Shown: positions 48,845 through 57,746 of the stretch, one piece after another
Layout: the number at the start of each line of letters is the position of its first letter
How positions within the stretch are numbered: the stretch's first letter is position 1
Assembly: GCF_003967275.1 (NCBI RefSeq)
Contig: NZ_AP018721.1
Coordinates: 310,001-374,000 of the forward strand
Length of the DNA stretch: 64,000 nt
Source of the DNA: Sulfuritortus calidifontis
GTDB taxonomy: Bacteria; Pseudomonadota; Gammaproteobacteria; Burkholderiales; Thiobacillaceae
Reading direction: 5' to 3'
Notes under the pieces: generated by a model
The model's database searches: none
Told to the model about the DNA's origin: nothing
The model's input: only the letters and a program-made list of their open reading frames with translations
Made by a program: the position numbers and the translations under genes

Positions 48845-48921
48845 CGGGGTGTAGCGCAGCCCGGTAGCGCGCCTGCTTTGGGAGCAGGATGTCGGGGGTT
48901 CGAATCCCTCCACCCCGACCA
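48845..48921 (+). tRNA. tRNA-Pro (TGG)
   Basis: 77 bases with encoded CCA. Acceptor CGGGGTG/CACCCCG, anticodon stem CTGC/GCAG around TTTGGGA (anticodon TGG), T arm GGGGG-TTCGAAT-CCCTC. Confidence 0.96.
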
Positions 48922-48961
48922 GCGTTGACCGGGCCTCGTTTGCAGCCAGCCCGCGGGAGAT

Positions 48962-49038
48962 CTGCCCGTAGCTCAATTGGATAGAGCACCAGCCTTCTAA
49001 GCTGGGGGTTACAGGTTCGATCCCTGTCGGGCAGGCCA
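48962..49038 (+). tRNA. tRNA-Arg (TCT)
   Basis: 77 bases with encoded CCA. Acceptor CTGCCCG/CGGGCAG, anticodon stem CAGC/GCTG around CTTCTAA (anticodon TCT), T arm ACAGG-TTCGATC-CCTGT. Confidence 0.96.
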
Positions 49039-49046
49039 GTTTTAGT

Positions 49047-49123
49047 GGCGGTGGTAGCTCAGTTGGTAGAGCACTGGATTGTGGCTCCAGGTGTCGTGGG
49101 TTCGATCCCCATCCATCGCCCCA
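49047..49123 (+). tRNA. tRNA-His (GTG)
   Basis: 77 bases including the G-1 typical of tRNA-His (pairing with C73) and encoded CCA. Acceptor GCGGTGG/CCATCGC, anticodon stem CTGGA/TCCAG around TTGTGGC (anticodon GTG). Its 3' half and downstream sequence are duplicated at 49256-49364. Confidence 0.96.
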
Positions 49124-49190
49124 TCTTCCCTTTCCTACTTGGCGGCGATCCGCCCGTGCCGGGCGGTTGGATTGTAATTCCGGCCGCGCC

Positions 49191-49240
49191 TGCGGCGCTT
49201 AACCCTCACCTGCGGCTCGGGTTAGCCTCCATTGCAGCCG
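49191..49240 (-). repeat. short palindromic element, copy 5
   Basis: On the minus strand GGCTAACCC, an interior of about 13 bases, GGGTTAAGCGCC: conserved flanks GGCTAA and TTAAGC with arms ACCC/GGGT. It fills most of the 65-bp spacer between the two copies of the tRNA-His 3' segment. Confidence 0.55.
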
Positions 49241-49255
49241 GGCTACGCCAGGCTG

Positions 49256-49364
49256 GGCTCCAGGTGTCGTGGGTTCGATCCCCATCCATCGCCCCATCTT
49301 CCCTTTCCCCCCTTGGCGGCGACCCGCCCGTGCCGGGCGGTTGGATTGTAATTCCGGCCGCGCC
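49256..49364 (+). repeat. duplicate of the tRNA-His 3' half plus downstream flank
   Basis: Nearly identical to 49083-49190 (a few substitutions and one extra base): both start with GGCTCCAGGTGTCGTGGG, run through the T arm, acceptor strand and CCA of tRNA-His, and extend about 68 bases beyond to CGGCCGCGCC. The copy lacks the 5' half and cannot form a tRNA. It ends one base before the stop codon of the next gene. Confidence 0.9.
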
Positions 49365-49365
49365 T

Positions 49366-50631
49366 TCAGCTCGTGGCTTGGAGCAACTGCTTGACCTCTT
49401 CGGCGCGACTGGCCTGGCAGGCGCGATAGGTCAGGTACCGGGCCCGGTGGCTGTCGGTCTGGCGTACGGTGGCCGCCAGCCAGGGCAGGGTCACGGGGGC
49501 CACGGAAAAGCAGCGGTAACCCAGGCCGATCAGCACGGGCAGCACGCCGGGCAGTTGCGAGAGCAGACCGCAGACCTGGATGGCCGGGGTCTTGGGGCCG
49601 GCACGGCGCGCCACCATGTCGAGAAAGCGGTAGAGCGTCGGCGCATAAGGATCCAGCCAGCGGCTCAGTTCCGGCTGGTCGCGCTCGGCCGCGAACAGGC
49701 ATTGCATCAAATCGTTGCAGCCTAGGGCGGCAAAGTCGGCGGCGCCGAGGAATTCGTTGACCGCCAGGGCGGCGGCGGGGGTCTCCAGCATGCTGCCCAG
49801 CCGGACCGGCTTGGGCAGGTAAGTCCGAATCTCCGTCAGCAGCTGCTCCAGTTCCGCTACATCCGTGACATAGGGGAGCAAGGCCGCCACGCGGTAGGTC
49901 CCGGCGAGCTCGGCCAAGGCCGCCAGCTCGTTCAAATAGACCTGGCGCACCGGCTCGGTCCGATACAGCCGGGCGCCCTGTAGGCCCAGCACGCCGGCGA
50001 TGCCGGGGATCTCGCCCAGCCAGGGCGGTCGCTTGTCGCCCGCGATGTCGATCAGGCGGAAAGTGACGGACAAGGGCGCGGCCGCCTGGCACAGTTCGGA
50101 GAAGGCCCTGGTGAGATAGGCGAGATCGGGCTGGCGGCCATCGGCCGGAAACAGATATTCCGATCGCACCAGGCCGATCGCCGCGGCGCCCTGGCTCAGG
50201 GCCCAAGCCGCGCCGGCGACGCTGCCCACGCTGGCGCGCAGTTCGATCGCCACGCCGTCCGCCGTGTCGATGGTTTCGCCCGGTGCCGGTGCGAGGGGGA
50301 CCGCCGCGGCCGGCAGCGCCTGGCGGCTCAACAGGCCAGCTTGGCCATCCAGGTGCAGCAACATGCCCTCGGTCAGGCCCGAAAGGCTTGCCGTGGTCGC
50401 CAACACGGTGGGAATGCCCAGGCTCAAAAGGCGCAGGGCGGGATGGGAAAAGGGCGCGCCGTCTAGGAGGATGACGCCGGCGGGCTGTCCCTGCAGCGCG
50501 GTGAGCTCGTGTTGATGCAGCACGACGAGGCTGTCGGCGGCCGCCGCGGCGGCGCCGAAGCGCAGCGTGCCGCTCGCCCGTCCGGGGACGAAGGGGGCGA
50601 CGCCAGGGCGTGAGTCTGTCTGCGGGGACAT
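49366..50631 (-). CDS. PEP-utilising enzyme, PTS enzyme I-like, lacking the HPr-binding domain
   Basis: 421 aa against about 575 for enzyme I. A swivelling phosphohistidine domain keeps H63 in GAPFSHPALRLLSLGIPTV (aligns with the GGxTSHxAI motif). The PEP-binding TIM barrel keeps LVRSEYLF (R156), FRLIDIAGDK (R193, DK), METPAA-like LETPAAAL (E283), GCNDL (N306, D307) and VCG (C354). The EI N-terminal HPr-binding helical domain is missing. So PEP-dependent autophosphorylation looks possible but the acceptor is unknown; no HPr or EII genes are nearby. AGGAGG precedes ATG 50631. It is a single gene ending at the duplicated tRNA-His segment. Confidence 0.75.
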   Translation of the reverse strand: MSPQTDSRPGVAPFVPGRASGTLRFGAAAAAADSLVVLHQHELTALQGQPAGVILLDGAPFSHPALRLLSLGIPTVLATTASLSGLTEGMLLHLDGQAGLLSRQALPAAAVPLAPAPGETIDTADGVAIELRASVGSVAGAAWALSQGAAAIGLVRSEYLFPADGRQPDLAYLTRAFSELCQAAAPLSVTFRLIDIAGDKRPPWLGEIPGIAGVLGLQGARLYRTEPVRQVYLNELAALAELAGTYRVAALLPYVTDVAELEQLLTEIRTYLPKPVRLGSMLETPAAALAVNEFLGAADFAALGCNDLMQCLFAAERDQPELSRWLDPYAPTLYRFLDMVARRAGPKTPAIQVCGLLSQLPGVLPVLIGLGYRCFSVAPVTLPWLAATVRQTDSHRARYLTYRACQASRAEEVKQLLQATS

Positions 50632-50817
50632 GGGCAATCCTCCTTCCCTCTCAAACTAGACCGATTCGACCGGGCGAAACGCCCGGCCGCTGGCCTTGAC
50701 CGCCGCTGGCGGGAAATCGCCTAGATTGATAGAAGGTCCGCTTGGGACAATGCCGGCAGGCTGGATGTCCGCCGGACGATCGAGCGGCCCCGCCCTTTCC
50801 GAGCCAGGGGGTTCCAG

Positions 50818-51282
50818 ATGCAGATCCGTTCCAGCGCCTTCGCGCACAATGAGCCGATTCCCGCCAAGTACACCTGCGACGGTCAGGACCTGTCGCCGCC
50901 GCTCGACTGGAGCGATGTGCCTGCCGAGGCCAAGAGCCTGGTGCTCATCGTCGACGATCCCGACGTGCCTGACCCGGCCGCCCCGCGCCGGAGCTGGGTG
51001 CATTGGCTGCTGTACAACCTGCCGCCGGACTGTCCAGGAGTGGCGGAGGCGACCCGAAGCCTGCCGCCCGGGACACGCGAGGGCGTCAACGATTGGGGCC
51101 GCACCGGCTACGGCGGGCCCTGTCCGCCGATCGGGCGCCATCGTTATTTTCACAAGCTCTATGCCTTGGACGTGGTGCTGCCCGACCTGGGCAGGCCGAA
51201 CAAGGCCGCGCTGGAGCGTGCCCTGCAAGGGCACGTCCTGGCCCATGCGGAATTGGTGGGCACCTACAGCCGTCGGCGCTAG
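50818..51282 (+). CDS. YbhB/YbcL family Raf-kinase-inhibitor-like protein
   Basis: 154-aa PEBP-fold protein. The ligand-pocket motifs are present: DDPDVP (about 41-46), HWLLYNLPP, and GPCPPIGRHRYFHKLYALD (about 100-118). Cytosolic, no signal peptide. Function of the bacterial family is unclear (small-molecule or lipid binding). Transcribed alone between two minus-strand genes. Confidence 0.92.
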   Translation: MQIRSSAFAHNEPIPAKYTCDGQDLSPPLDWSDVPAEAKSLVLIVDDPDVPDPAAPRRSWVHWLLYNLPPDCPGVAEATRSLPPGTREGVNDWGRTGYGGPCPPIGRHRYFHKLYALDVVLPDLGRPNKAALERALQGHVLAHAELVGTYSRRR

Positions 51283-51328
51283 GAGCTTGTCGGACTTAAT
51301 CCCCCCTGCGCGTTGTCCCGACAGGCTC

Positions 51329-52510
51329 CTAGCCGTGCAGCGTCACCAGGGGCACCTGCATCTCCGCGGGGCTCAGCCCGCCATGCACGCCGATGTGCCG
51401 GTAGCGCTCTTCGCCCAAGAGCCAGTCGCGCAGGATGGTGCGGCCCTGGGCGATGAGCACATAGTCACCCAGACGCTCGGCCAAGGCCGGATGGGGTGCC
51501 CCGGGCCCGAGCCAGGCGCGGGCCAGCACCTCGTCGCGCTTGAGGCACAGCACGCGCCCGGCCCATTGCGCCTCGACATAGGCCTCGAACTGCCGCTCGT
51601 GGCCGGGCCGGACATAGGCATAGGCCACGCGCGGCTCGCCGCATAGGGGCAGGCGCAGGGTTTGGCGCAGCTGCGGGTGCTCTTCCAGATCGAGAGTGTC
51701 GGCCGGCGTGGTGTCGATGAAACCGTGATCGGCGGTGACGATGATCAGGCTGTCGCTGCCGCGCGCGCTGGCGAACAGCTCGGCGCAGGCGGCATCCAGC
51801 TCGGCCAGGGCCTGCGCCGCCGGGGCGCTCACGCTGCCGTGCTCGTGCGCCAGACTGTCCAGTTCGGGCCAATAGGCATAGAGGTAGCTCGGTTCGGACT
51901 CACCCAGCAATTGGCGCAAAAGGGCGAACAGTTCTGCCAGTTTGCCGTAGCCGTGGCGCCGGGCCCGGCCCGAGAGGGCGACATTGAAATCGGAATGGAC
52001 GATGTGCTGGGGTGCCAGCACATGGCAGGGCCGGGCCAGGCGGTCGCAAAGGGGGCTCAGCCCCAAAAGCGCGGCCGGGCTGACCCCCGCCGCGCGCAGG
52101 GCCTGGCGTCCGGTGCGCAGGCGAAAGGGCAGGGGGGCGGCGATGGCGCCGATTTCGCGGAAATACATGTGCCAGCCGGTCAGGCCATGCTGTTGCGGGG
52201 CTAGGCCGGTGAGAAAGGTCGGGATGGCGCTCGCCGTGGTCGAGGGGAAAACCGAGGTCATCGCCCCGCGCAGGTGCCGGCGCAGGGTGTCGGTGCCGCG
52301 CTGTAACCAGGCGTGGCCCAGGCCGTCCACCACCAGGAGCAGCACATGGCGTGCTGCCGCCACTTCCTGGGGCGGCAGCAGCTGGAGTGGGGGATAGGGG
52401 CTTGCCGCGCCCAGGCCGAGGGTGAGGCTGCTCATGAGATTGACCAGGCTGCCGCCGGCATAATCGGGCAGGCACAGGGGGGATGTCCCGGCTGGGTCCA
52501 TCGGCGCCAT
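51329..52510 (-). CDS. alkaline phosphatase superfamily protein (nucleotide pyrophosphatase/phosphodiesterase type)
   Basis: 393 aa. Metal-site residues are in order: LLVVDGLGHAW (first aspartate, about 58-68), nucleophile threonine in FPSTTASAIPTF (about 89-100), ELDSLAHEHG (aspartate and histidine), TADHGFID (Asp-His) and the C-terminal HIGVHGGLSPAEM. No signal peptide, so probably cytoplasmic. The substrate is unknown. The ATG lies ten bases from the MITE at 52520, so any promoter must be in or beyond that element. Confidence 0.87.
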   Translation of the reverse strand: MAPMDPAGTSPLCLPDYAGGSLVNLMSSLTLGLGAASPYPPLQLLPPQEVAAARHVLLLVVDGLGHAWLQRGTDTLRRHLRGAMTSVFPSTTASAIPTFLTGLAPQQHGLTGWHMYFREIGAIAAPLPFRLRTGRQALRAAGVSPAALLGLSPLCDRLARPCHVLAPQHIVHSDFNVALSGRARRHGYGKLAELFALLRQLLGESEPSYLYAYWPELDSLAHEHGSVSAPAAQALAELDAACAELFASARGSDSLIIVTADHGFIDTTPADTLDLEEHPQLRQTLRLPLCGEPRVAYAYVRPGHERQFEAYVEAQWAGRVLCLKRDEVLARAWLGPGAPHPALAERLGDYVLIAQGRTILRDWLLGEERYRHIGVHGGLSPAEMQVPLVTLHG

Positions 52511-52519
52511 GCCGTTTAC

Positions 52520-52755
52520 CAGGCCGTTGAAAAACTACTGCGGTGGGCCATCTGCGGCGTTGCGCGGTGTTGGCTTCGGCCGCTTCGCTTAACCTCGGCG
52601 GCGCCGAGGTTGGCCTGCGCCAAAACTTCGTTTTCGCTCCCTCGCTTATCTATTTGATATGTGGCTGCGCCGAAACTCACTTCGTTCGTTTTCTCGGTCG
52701 CTGCGCCCCAATCGCCTTGCATCTGGCCATCCTCGCTACGTTTTTCAACGGCCTG
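52520..52755. mobile_element. MITE-like element, copy 2, carrying a nested palindromic element
   Basis: Ends CAGGCCGTTGAAAA and TTTTCAACGGCCTG, flanked by TTAC on both sides (52516-52519 and 52756-52759), a likely 4-bp target duplication. Without the inner 95 bases (52564-52658) it is the near-exact reverse complement of copy 1 at 34882-35022. It sits between the phosphatase-family gene and the transglycosylase gene. Confidence 0.85.
52564..52658 (-). repeat. short palindromic element nested in the MITE, copy 6
   Basis: Present in this MITE copy and absent from copy 1, so its boundaries are set by comparison: about 94-95 bases replace a single base. Minus-strand reading: AACGAAGTT, GGCCAACCTCGGC, loop GCC, GCCGAGGTTAAGC, AAGCGGCCG. 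The arms CCTCGGC/GCCGAGG are perfect; the right flank is nearly that of the bioB copy. Confidence 0.85.
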
Positions 52756-52770
52756 TTACCGGGCGCGCGC

Positions 52771-53412
52771 TCAGCCGCCTTTTTTGATCGGTCGCGGCGC
52801 CGGCTGGAAGCTGGCCGGCAGCACCCCGGTGGTCCAGCGCTTGCGCCAGGCGGCGTAGACGGCGTTGGGGTATTGGGCCTGGCCCAGGCTGCCGTTGTAG
52901 CGGCCGAGCGCCCGGAACAGGTCGCCCCGCTCGATATCCAGATAATGGCGCAGGATGGTGCAGCCATAGCGCAGATTGGTGCGCAGATGGAACAGATTCT
53001 GCTCGCGGCTGCCGATCAGGTCCACCCAGAACGGCATCACCTGCATGTAGCCGCGGGCCGAGGCGCTGGACACGGCGTATTTGCGAAAGCCGCTCTCCAC
53101 CTCGATCAGGCCCAGCACCAGCTCCGGGTCGAGCCCGGCGCGGGTGGCCTCGTAATGGACGGTTTCGAGGAAGTCGCGGCGGTATTCGGCATCCGGGATG
53201 AAGCGGGCCAGGCGCTGGGAGAGCACGCTCAGCCAGGCCTGGACCTCGGGCGCATCGGCGAAGGCGGCCTCGACCGCACTGTCGGCCACGGTCTTCGAGA
53301 GCTGCGCCTTGACGCTGTCGGACAAGGGCTCGTATTTCTGGGCGCCGGCCAAGGCGGCGCCCGCCGTCAGCCCCAGCGCCAGAATCAGAGCCCGAATCCC
53401 GTCCTTGCTCAC
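52771..53412 (-). CDS. lytic transglycosylase, SLT domain
   Basis: 213 aa: signal peptide (1-22, ending ALA), a helical region, then the SLT/lysozyme-like domain with the catalytic glutamate in LIEVESGF (about 100-107), [13 protein letters not shown] and ALGRYNGS. It cleaves peptidoglycan in the periplasm. The ATG overlaps the proS stop by four bases. Confidence 0.92.
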   Translation of the reverse strand: MSKDGIRALILALGLTAGAALAGAQKYEPLSDSVKAQLSKTVADSAVEAAFADAPEVQAWLSVLSQRLARFIPDAEYRRDFLETVHYEATRAGLDPELVLGLIEVESGFRKYAVSSASARGYMQVMPFWVDLIGSREQNLFHLRTNLRYGCTILRHYLDIERGDLFRALGRYNGSLGQAQYPNAVYAAWRKRWTTGVLPASFQPAPRPIKKGG

Positions 53413-55115
53413 GCCTTGACCCGCTCCTCGATTTGCTTCGCCGCCTCGGCCTGCGGCAGCTTGGTCGCCGTCGCGTCCTGCCGGCCCTGGTATTCCAACT
53501 GGCCCTCTTTCAGGCCGCGTTCGCTCACCACCACCCGGTGCGGCACGCCGATCAGTTCCATGTCGGCGAACATCACGCCCGGCCGCTCGTCGCGGTCGTC
53601 CAGCACCACATCGATATCGGCCGCTTTCAGCTGATTATAGAGGGCGTCGGCCGCCTCCTTGACCGCCGGGTTTTTGCGGTAGCCCAGGGCGACGATGGCC
53701 AGCTCGAACGGCGCGATGCTCGGGGGGAAGACGATGCCGCGCTCGTCGTGACCCTGCTCGATGGCGGCGGCGACGATGCGCGATACCCCGATGCCGTAGC
53801 AGCCCATGATCATGGTCTGGCTCTTGCCCTGCTCGTCGAGGAATTTGGCCTGCAGCGCCTCGGAGTACTTGGTGCCGAGCTTGAAGATGTGGCCCACCTC
53901 GATACCCCGGCACAAGCCGAGCTGGCCCTTGCCGTCCGGGCTGGGGTCGCCCTCGACCACGTTGCGGATGTCGGCGAACATCGGCTCCGGCAGGTCGCGG
54001 CCGAAATTGACGCCGGTGAGGTGATAACCGGCGGCATTGGCGCCGCAGACGAAGTCGGCCAGGTTCATCAGCGCGCGGTCGGCGATGATGGGCAGCTTGA
54101 GGCCGACCGGACCGATCGAGCCGGGCGGACAGCCGACGGCGGCATGCACCTCGGCGTCCGAGGCGAAGGTCAGGGGGGAGAAGACCCCGGTCAGCTTGCC
54201 GGCCTTGACCTCGTTCAGCGCGTGGTCGCCGCGTAGGAGCAGGGCGATGAGGCCCTTCTCGCCCTTGACGATCAGGGTCTTGACCACCTTGTCGGCCGGG
54301 ACCCCGAGGAAGGCGCTGACCTCGGCGATGCTGTGCTTGCCCGGAGTGGCCACTTCCTGCATGGCCTGGCCCGGTGCCGGCCGGCTGCCCGTGGGCGGCA
54401 GGGCCTCGGCCATCTCCACGTTGGCGGCGTAGTCCGAGTTGGGGCAAAAGGCGATGGCGTCCTCGCCCGAGTCGGCCAGCACGTGGAACTCGTGCGAGCC
54501 GGAACCGCCGATGGCGCCGGTGTCCGCCGCCACGGCGCGGAACTTGAGACCCAGCCGGGTGAAGATGCGGCTGTAGGTGTCGTACATCGCGCAGTAGGTC
54601 TCGTCCAGGCTGGCCGCGTCGGCATGGAAGGAATAGGCGTCCTTCATCAGGAACTCGCGCGCGCGCATGACGCCGAAGCGGGGCCGGATCTCGTCGCGGA
54701 ACTTGGTCTGGATCTGGTAGAAGTTCACCGGCAGCTGGCGGTAGGAGCGGATTTCCTTGCGGGCGATGTCGGTGATCACCTCCTCGTGGGTGGGGCCGAA
54801 CAGAAAGTCGCGCTCGTGGCGGTCCTTGATCTTCAGCATCTGCGGGCCGAACACGTCCCAACGGCCGGATTCCTGCCACAGCTCGGCCGGGATCACCGCG
54901 GGCATGAGCAGCTCGATCGCGCCGGCGCGGTCCATCTCCTCGCGCACGATGGCCTCCACCTTGCGCAGCACGCGCAGGCCGAGCGGCATCCAGGTATAGA
55001 GGCCGGAGCCCAGGCGCTTGATCAGGCCGGCCCGCAGCATCAGTTTGTGACTGACGAGTTCGGCCTCGGCCGGGGCCTCTTTGCTGGTGGAGAGGAAAAA
55101 TCGGGAGGTGCGCAT
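53409..55115 (-). CDS. proS: prolyl-tRNA synthetase (bacterial type, with editing domain)
   Basis: Class IIa synthetase, 568 aa. N-terminal catalytic motifs ([29 protein letters not shown]-like [41 protein letters not shown]), the inserted YbaK-like editing domain (about 225-385, with [13 protein letters not shown]), the motif-3 region [14 protein letters not shown] and the C-terminal anticodon-binding domain ([21 protein letters not shown]). ATG 55115 gives the standard [16 protein letters not shown]-terminus. Confidence 0.97.
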   Translation of the reverse strand: MRTSRFFLSTSKEAPAEAELVSHKLMLRAGLIKRLGSGLYTWMPLGLRVLRKVEAIVREEMDRAGAIELLMPAVIPAELWQESGRWDVFGPQMLKIKDRHERDFLFGPTHEEVITDIARKEIRSYRQLPVNFYQIQTKFRDEIRPRFGVMRAREFLMKDAYSFHADAASLDETYCAMYDTYSRIFTRLGLKFRAVAADTGAIGGSGSHEFHVLADSGEDAIAFCPNSDYAANVEMAEALPPTGSRPAPGQAMQEVATPGKHSIAEVSAFLGVPADKVVKTLIVKGEKGLIALLLRGDHALNEVKAGKLTGVFSPLTFASDAEVHAAVGCPPGSIGPVGLKLPIIADRALMNLADFVCGANAAGYHLTGVNFGRDLPEPMFADIRNVVEGDPSPDGKGQLGLCRGIEVGHIFKLGTKYSEALQAKFLDEQGKSQTMIMGCYGIGVSRIVAAAIEQGHDERGIVFPPSIAPFELAIVALGYRKNPAVKEAADALYNQLKAADIDVVLDDRDERPGVMFADMELIGVPHRVVVSERGLKEGQLEYQGRQDATATKLPQAEAAKQIEERVKA

Positions 55116-55157
55116 GATAGGCTTGGGGGCTTTGGAATAAAGCGCGGATTCTAGCAA

Positions 55158-55949
55158 ATGCGGTTGTTTTCAAGGCAGCGCCAGGGGCAAGGGGGCCTCG
55201 ATCCGGTCGAGGTGAGCGAAAAGGGCGGCATCCGCTTCCTGCATCTGGGCGGCAGCGCCGTGCAGAGCGCCATGCGCCTGCGCGATCCGTTCGCCCTGGA
55301 GCTGGAATATACCCGGGCGATGATGGGCTTTCTGCTGTTCCATCCCGCGCCGCGCGAGGCGGCGCTGATCGGCCTGGGCGGCGGCTCCATCGCCAAGTAC
55401 TTCCACCGCAAACTGCCGGCATGTCGGCTGACCGCGGTGGAACTCAATCCGGAGGTGATCTTGGCGGCGCGCGCCTATTTCTTCCTGCCGCCCGACGACG
55501 AACGGCTGACCGTGCTGGCGGCCGATGGCGCGGCCTTCGTGCGCGAGCAGCCGGAGAGCCGGGACGTGCTGCTGGTCGATGCCTACGATGCCAAGCGCAT
55601 CGTCGAGGCGCTGGCCAGCGAGGCGTTCTACCGGGACTGCCATGCCCATCTGCGGCCGGGCGGGGTGGCTGCCTTCAACCTCTGGGGCTCGGAGGACCGC
55701 TTCGGCCTCTACCTGCACCGGATCAATGCGGCTTTTGATCACCACACCCTGATCCTGCCGGCTGAGAGGAAGAGCAACATCATCGTGTTCGGCTTCAAGC
55801 CGCCGCTGCCGGAGACGGGTTTCGTGCCCCTGGCCGAACGGGCGCGGGCGCTGGAGCGCGGGCTCGGCCTGGAGTTTCCGGCTTTCCTCGAGCGCATGCG
55901 GGTGTTCAATGCCGTGAGCGACCAGGGCTTCGTCCTGACTGGCGGCTGA
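55158..55949 (+). CDS. spermidine synthase-like methyltransferase-fold protein
   Basis: 263 aa. SAM or decarboxylated-SAM site: [18 protein letters not shown] (about 70-87), [25 protein letters not shown] and LLVDAYDA. It resembles the polyamine-synthase-like group (YfiH/SpeE-like) but the diamine-binding residues are not obvious. Divergently transcribed from proS, 42 bases apart. The function is not assignable from sequence alone. Confidence 0.75.
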   Translation: MRLFSRQRQGQGGLDPVEVSEKGGIRFLHLGGSAVQSAMRLRDPFALELEYTRAMMGFLLFHPAPREAALIGLGGGSIAKYFHRKLPACRLTAVELNPEVILAARAYFFLPPDDERLTVLAADGAAFVREQPESRDVLLVDAYDAKRIVEALASEAFYRDCHAHLRPGGVAAFNLWGSEDRFGLYLHRINAAFDHHTLILPAERKSNIIVFGFKPPLPETGFVPLAERARALERGLGLEFPAFLERMRVFNAVSDQGFVLTGG

Positions 55950-56011
55950 CTTTTCTCCCGCCGCGAAGGGTGGGAGAATGTGACCGGTTTATGAATAGGT
56001 AAGGTGCGGCC

Positions 56012-56557
56012 ATGATCGACAAGGACGGTTACCGGCCGAACGTCGGGATTGTGCTCTGCAATGCCCGCAACGAAGTGTTCTGGGGCAAGCGCATCCGCCA
56101 GCCCTCGTGGCAGTTTCCCCAGGGCGGGATCAAGAGCGGCGAATCGCCGGAAGAGGCCATGTTCCGGGAGCTGACCGAGGAGGTCGGCCTGGCGCCCGAA
56201 CATGTGCGCATCCTCGGCCGGACCCGGGGTTGGCTCAAATACGACGTGCCCAAGGACTGGGTGCGGCGCGAATGGCGCGGCCATTACCGCGGCCAGAAGC
56301 AGATCTGGTTTCTGTTGCGCCTGACCGGCCGCGAATGCGATGTCCGGCTCAAGGCCAGCGAACACCCGGAATTCGATGCCTGGCGCTGGAACCAATACTG
56401 GCAGCCGGTCGAGGAGGTGGTCGAGTTCAAGCGCGAGGTCTACCGCCTGGCCCTGGGCGAACTCGAACGCTTCTTGCAGGTTGACGCCCTGCCGCGGGTG
56501 CGTCACCCTTATCTCCACCCCGCCCATGCCCATGGTGGCCGTGGGAATGATAGATAA
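56012..56557 (+). CDS. rppH: RNA pyrophosphohydrolase
   Basis: Nudix enzyme that removes pyrophosphate from mRNA 5' ends and starts RNase E decay. 181 aa. N-terminus [17 protein letters not shown] is diagnostic; the Nudix box [23 protein letters not shown] runs from about residue 39 to 61 (G-x5-E-x7-REUxEExGU). C-terminal His-rich tail. An AAGG site precedes the ATG. Confidence 0.95.
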   Translation: MIDKDGYRPNVGIVLCNARNEVFWGKRIRQPSWQFPQGGIKSGESPEEAMFRELTEEVGLAPEHVRILGRTRGWLKYDVPKDWVRREWRGHYRGQKQIWFLLRLTGRECDVRLKASEHPEFDAWRWNQYWQPVEEVVEFKREVYRLALGELERFLQVDALPRVRHPYLHPAHAHGGRGNDR

Positions 56558-56582
56558 CTTCATGATTCAATAGGGAAAATAC

Positions 56583-57176
56583 ATGAGCAAGAGCTATAGC
56601 GCCATCCCCTCCGCCCCGGTCCAGAAAGGTGCCACCTTCCAGAAGCCGACCCAGGAGCTGGCCAATAGCGTGGGTCTGGACGACCCGGCGCTGATGGTGA
56701 TGACCGACTTCCGCGAGGTGACCGCGCATACCACCCACCCGCTGGAGAATATCGAATCGGCCCGGCTCAAGATGATCAACCGCGCTGTCCGCCTGCTTCT
56801 GGTGGTGGACGAGCAGAACCATATCCTGGGCCTGGTCACCTCGACCGACCTGACCAGCGAAAAGCCGATGCAGATCATCCAGACCCAGGGCATCCGCCAT
56901 ACCGACGTCCTGGTCAAGGACATCATGAGCCCGCGCGAGAAGCTCGAGGTGCTGTGCATGGACGACGTGATCAAGGCCAAGGTCGGCGACGTCATCGCCA
57001 CCCTGCAGGCCTGCGGCCGGCAGCATGCCCTGGTCGCCGAGCGTCAGACCGATCGCAGCCAGATCGTGCGCGGCCTGTTCTCCGCTTCCCAGATCAGCCG
57101 CCAGCTTGGCGCCCCGGTGCAGACCATGGAAGTCGCCCGCACCTTCGCCGAGATCGGGGCGGAACTGATCCGCTAG
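56583..57176 (+). CDS. CBS-domain protein
   Basis: 197 aa. Two CBS motifs: about 40-105 (VMTDFREV...LLLVVDEQNHILGLVTSTDL) and about 118-185 (VKDIMSPREKLEVL...ALVAER...IVRGLFSASQI). CBS pairs bind adenine nucleotides or SAM. No catalytic domain. It starts 26 bases after rppH and is followed two bases later by the next gene, so the three may be co-transcribed. Confidence 0.85.
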   Translation: MSKSYSAIPSAPVQKGATFQKPTQELANSVGLDDPALMVMTDFREVTAHTTHPLENIESARLKMINRAVRLLLVVDEQNHILGLVTSTDLTSEKPMQIIQTQGIRHTDVLVKDIMSPREKLEVLCMDDVIKAKVGDVIATLQACGRQHALVAERQTDRSQIVRGLFSASQISRQLGAPVQTMEVARTFAEIGAELIR

Positions 57177-57178
57177 TC

Positions 57179-57544
57179 ATGCGCCTGACGGTGCGCTCGG
57201 CTCAGGCGGTCCTGGGCGCACCGAACTGGCAGGCCAGCCAGCCGCTCTGGCAGCGGGTACCGAAGCGCGATGCCGAAGGGCAGCGCTTGGCCGATTTCAT
57301 GATGATCGCGCCCGCGCTCAAGGGTCGCGATGCGGAGGAGCTGGCGCCTTGGCTGACCCTGGTCGAAGGGGTGCTCAAGCGCTTCGATTCGGCGGTGGTC
57401 TTTGCCGACTTCAATTTGCAGCTCAATCTGCTTTGGGTGTCCCACCGCTGCCGGCCGGGGCTGGGGTCGGAGCTGGTGGCGGCCTTGCGGGCTGCGGCCC
57501 CGCAGTTGCGCCTGGTCGGCCATGTCCCGGACATGGCCGGCTGA
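57179..57544 (+). CDS. hypothetical protein
   Basis: 121-aa soluble protein, MRLTVRSAQAVLGAPNWQASQ.... No transmembrane segment, cysteine cluster or motif that I recognise; it is moderately hydrophobic in the C-terminal half (DFNLQLNLLWVSHRC, VAALRAAAPQLRLVGHV). It starts two bases after the CBS gene, which supports co-expression and a real gene. Function unknown. Confidence 0.65.
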   Translation: MRLTVRSAQAVLGAPNWQASQPLWQRVPKRDAEGQRLADFMMIAPALKGRDAEELAPWLTLVEGVLKRFDSAVVFADFNLQLNLLWVSHRCRPGLGSELVAALRAAAPQLRLVGHVPDMAG

Positions 57545-57582
57545 GCTGGCCGACAGAATCGGAGTGGTCAGGCGGATAATAA

Positions 57583-57599
57583 TTGAGTAAAATACTAAA
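57583..57599. promoter_or_regulatory. candidate operator upstream of apbC
   Basis: Near-palindrome TTGAGTA-AAA-TACTAAA in an AT-rich patch, about 150 bases before the apbC ATG. It resembles the AT-rich Rrf2/IscR-type operators that control Fe-S genes, fitting the Fe-S role of ApbC. Resemblance only. Confidence 0.3.
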
Positions 57600-57746
57600 C
57601 TACTAATGGTTTCGGCTGCCTGGCGGTCTTCCTCGCCGGTGGCCTTGAAATTCCACGGATCGCCATCACTTGTCCCGAACCCCTTGTGCGGGAAGCGGCC
57701 TGGCGTACGGGCGATAGCTTTATTTATTTTGAGCAGAGGTTGAACG

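Noticed and set aside
49256-49330. Second tRNA-His gene
   Set aside because: Only the 3' half is present; D arm, 5' acceptor strand and anticodon are missing.
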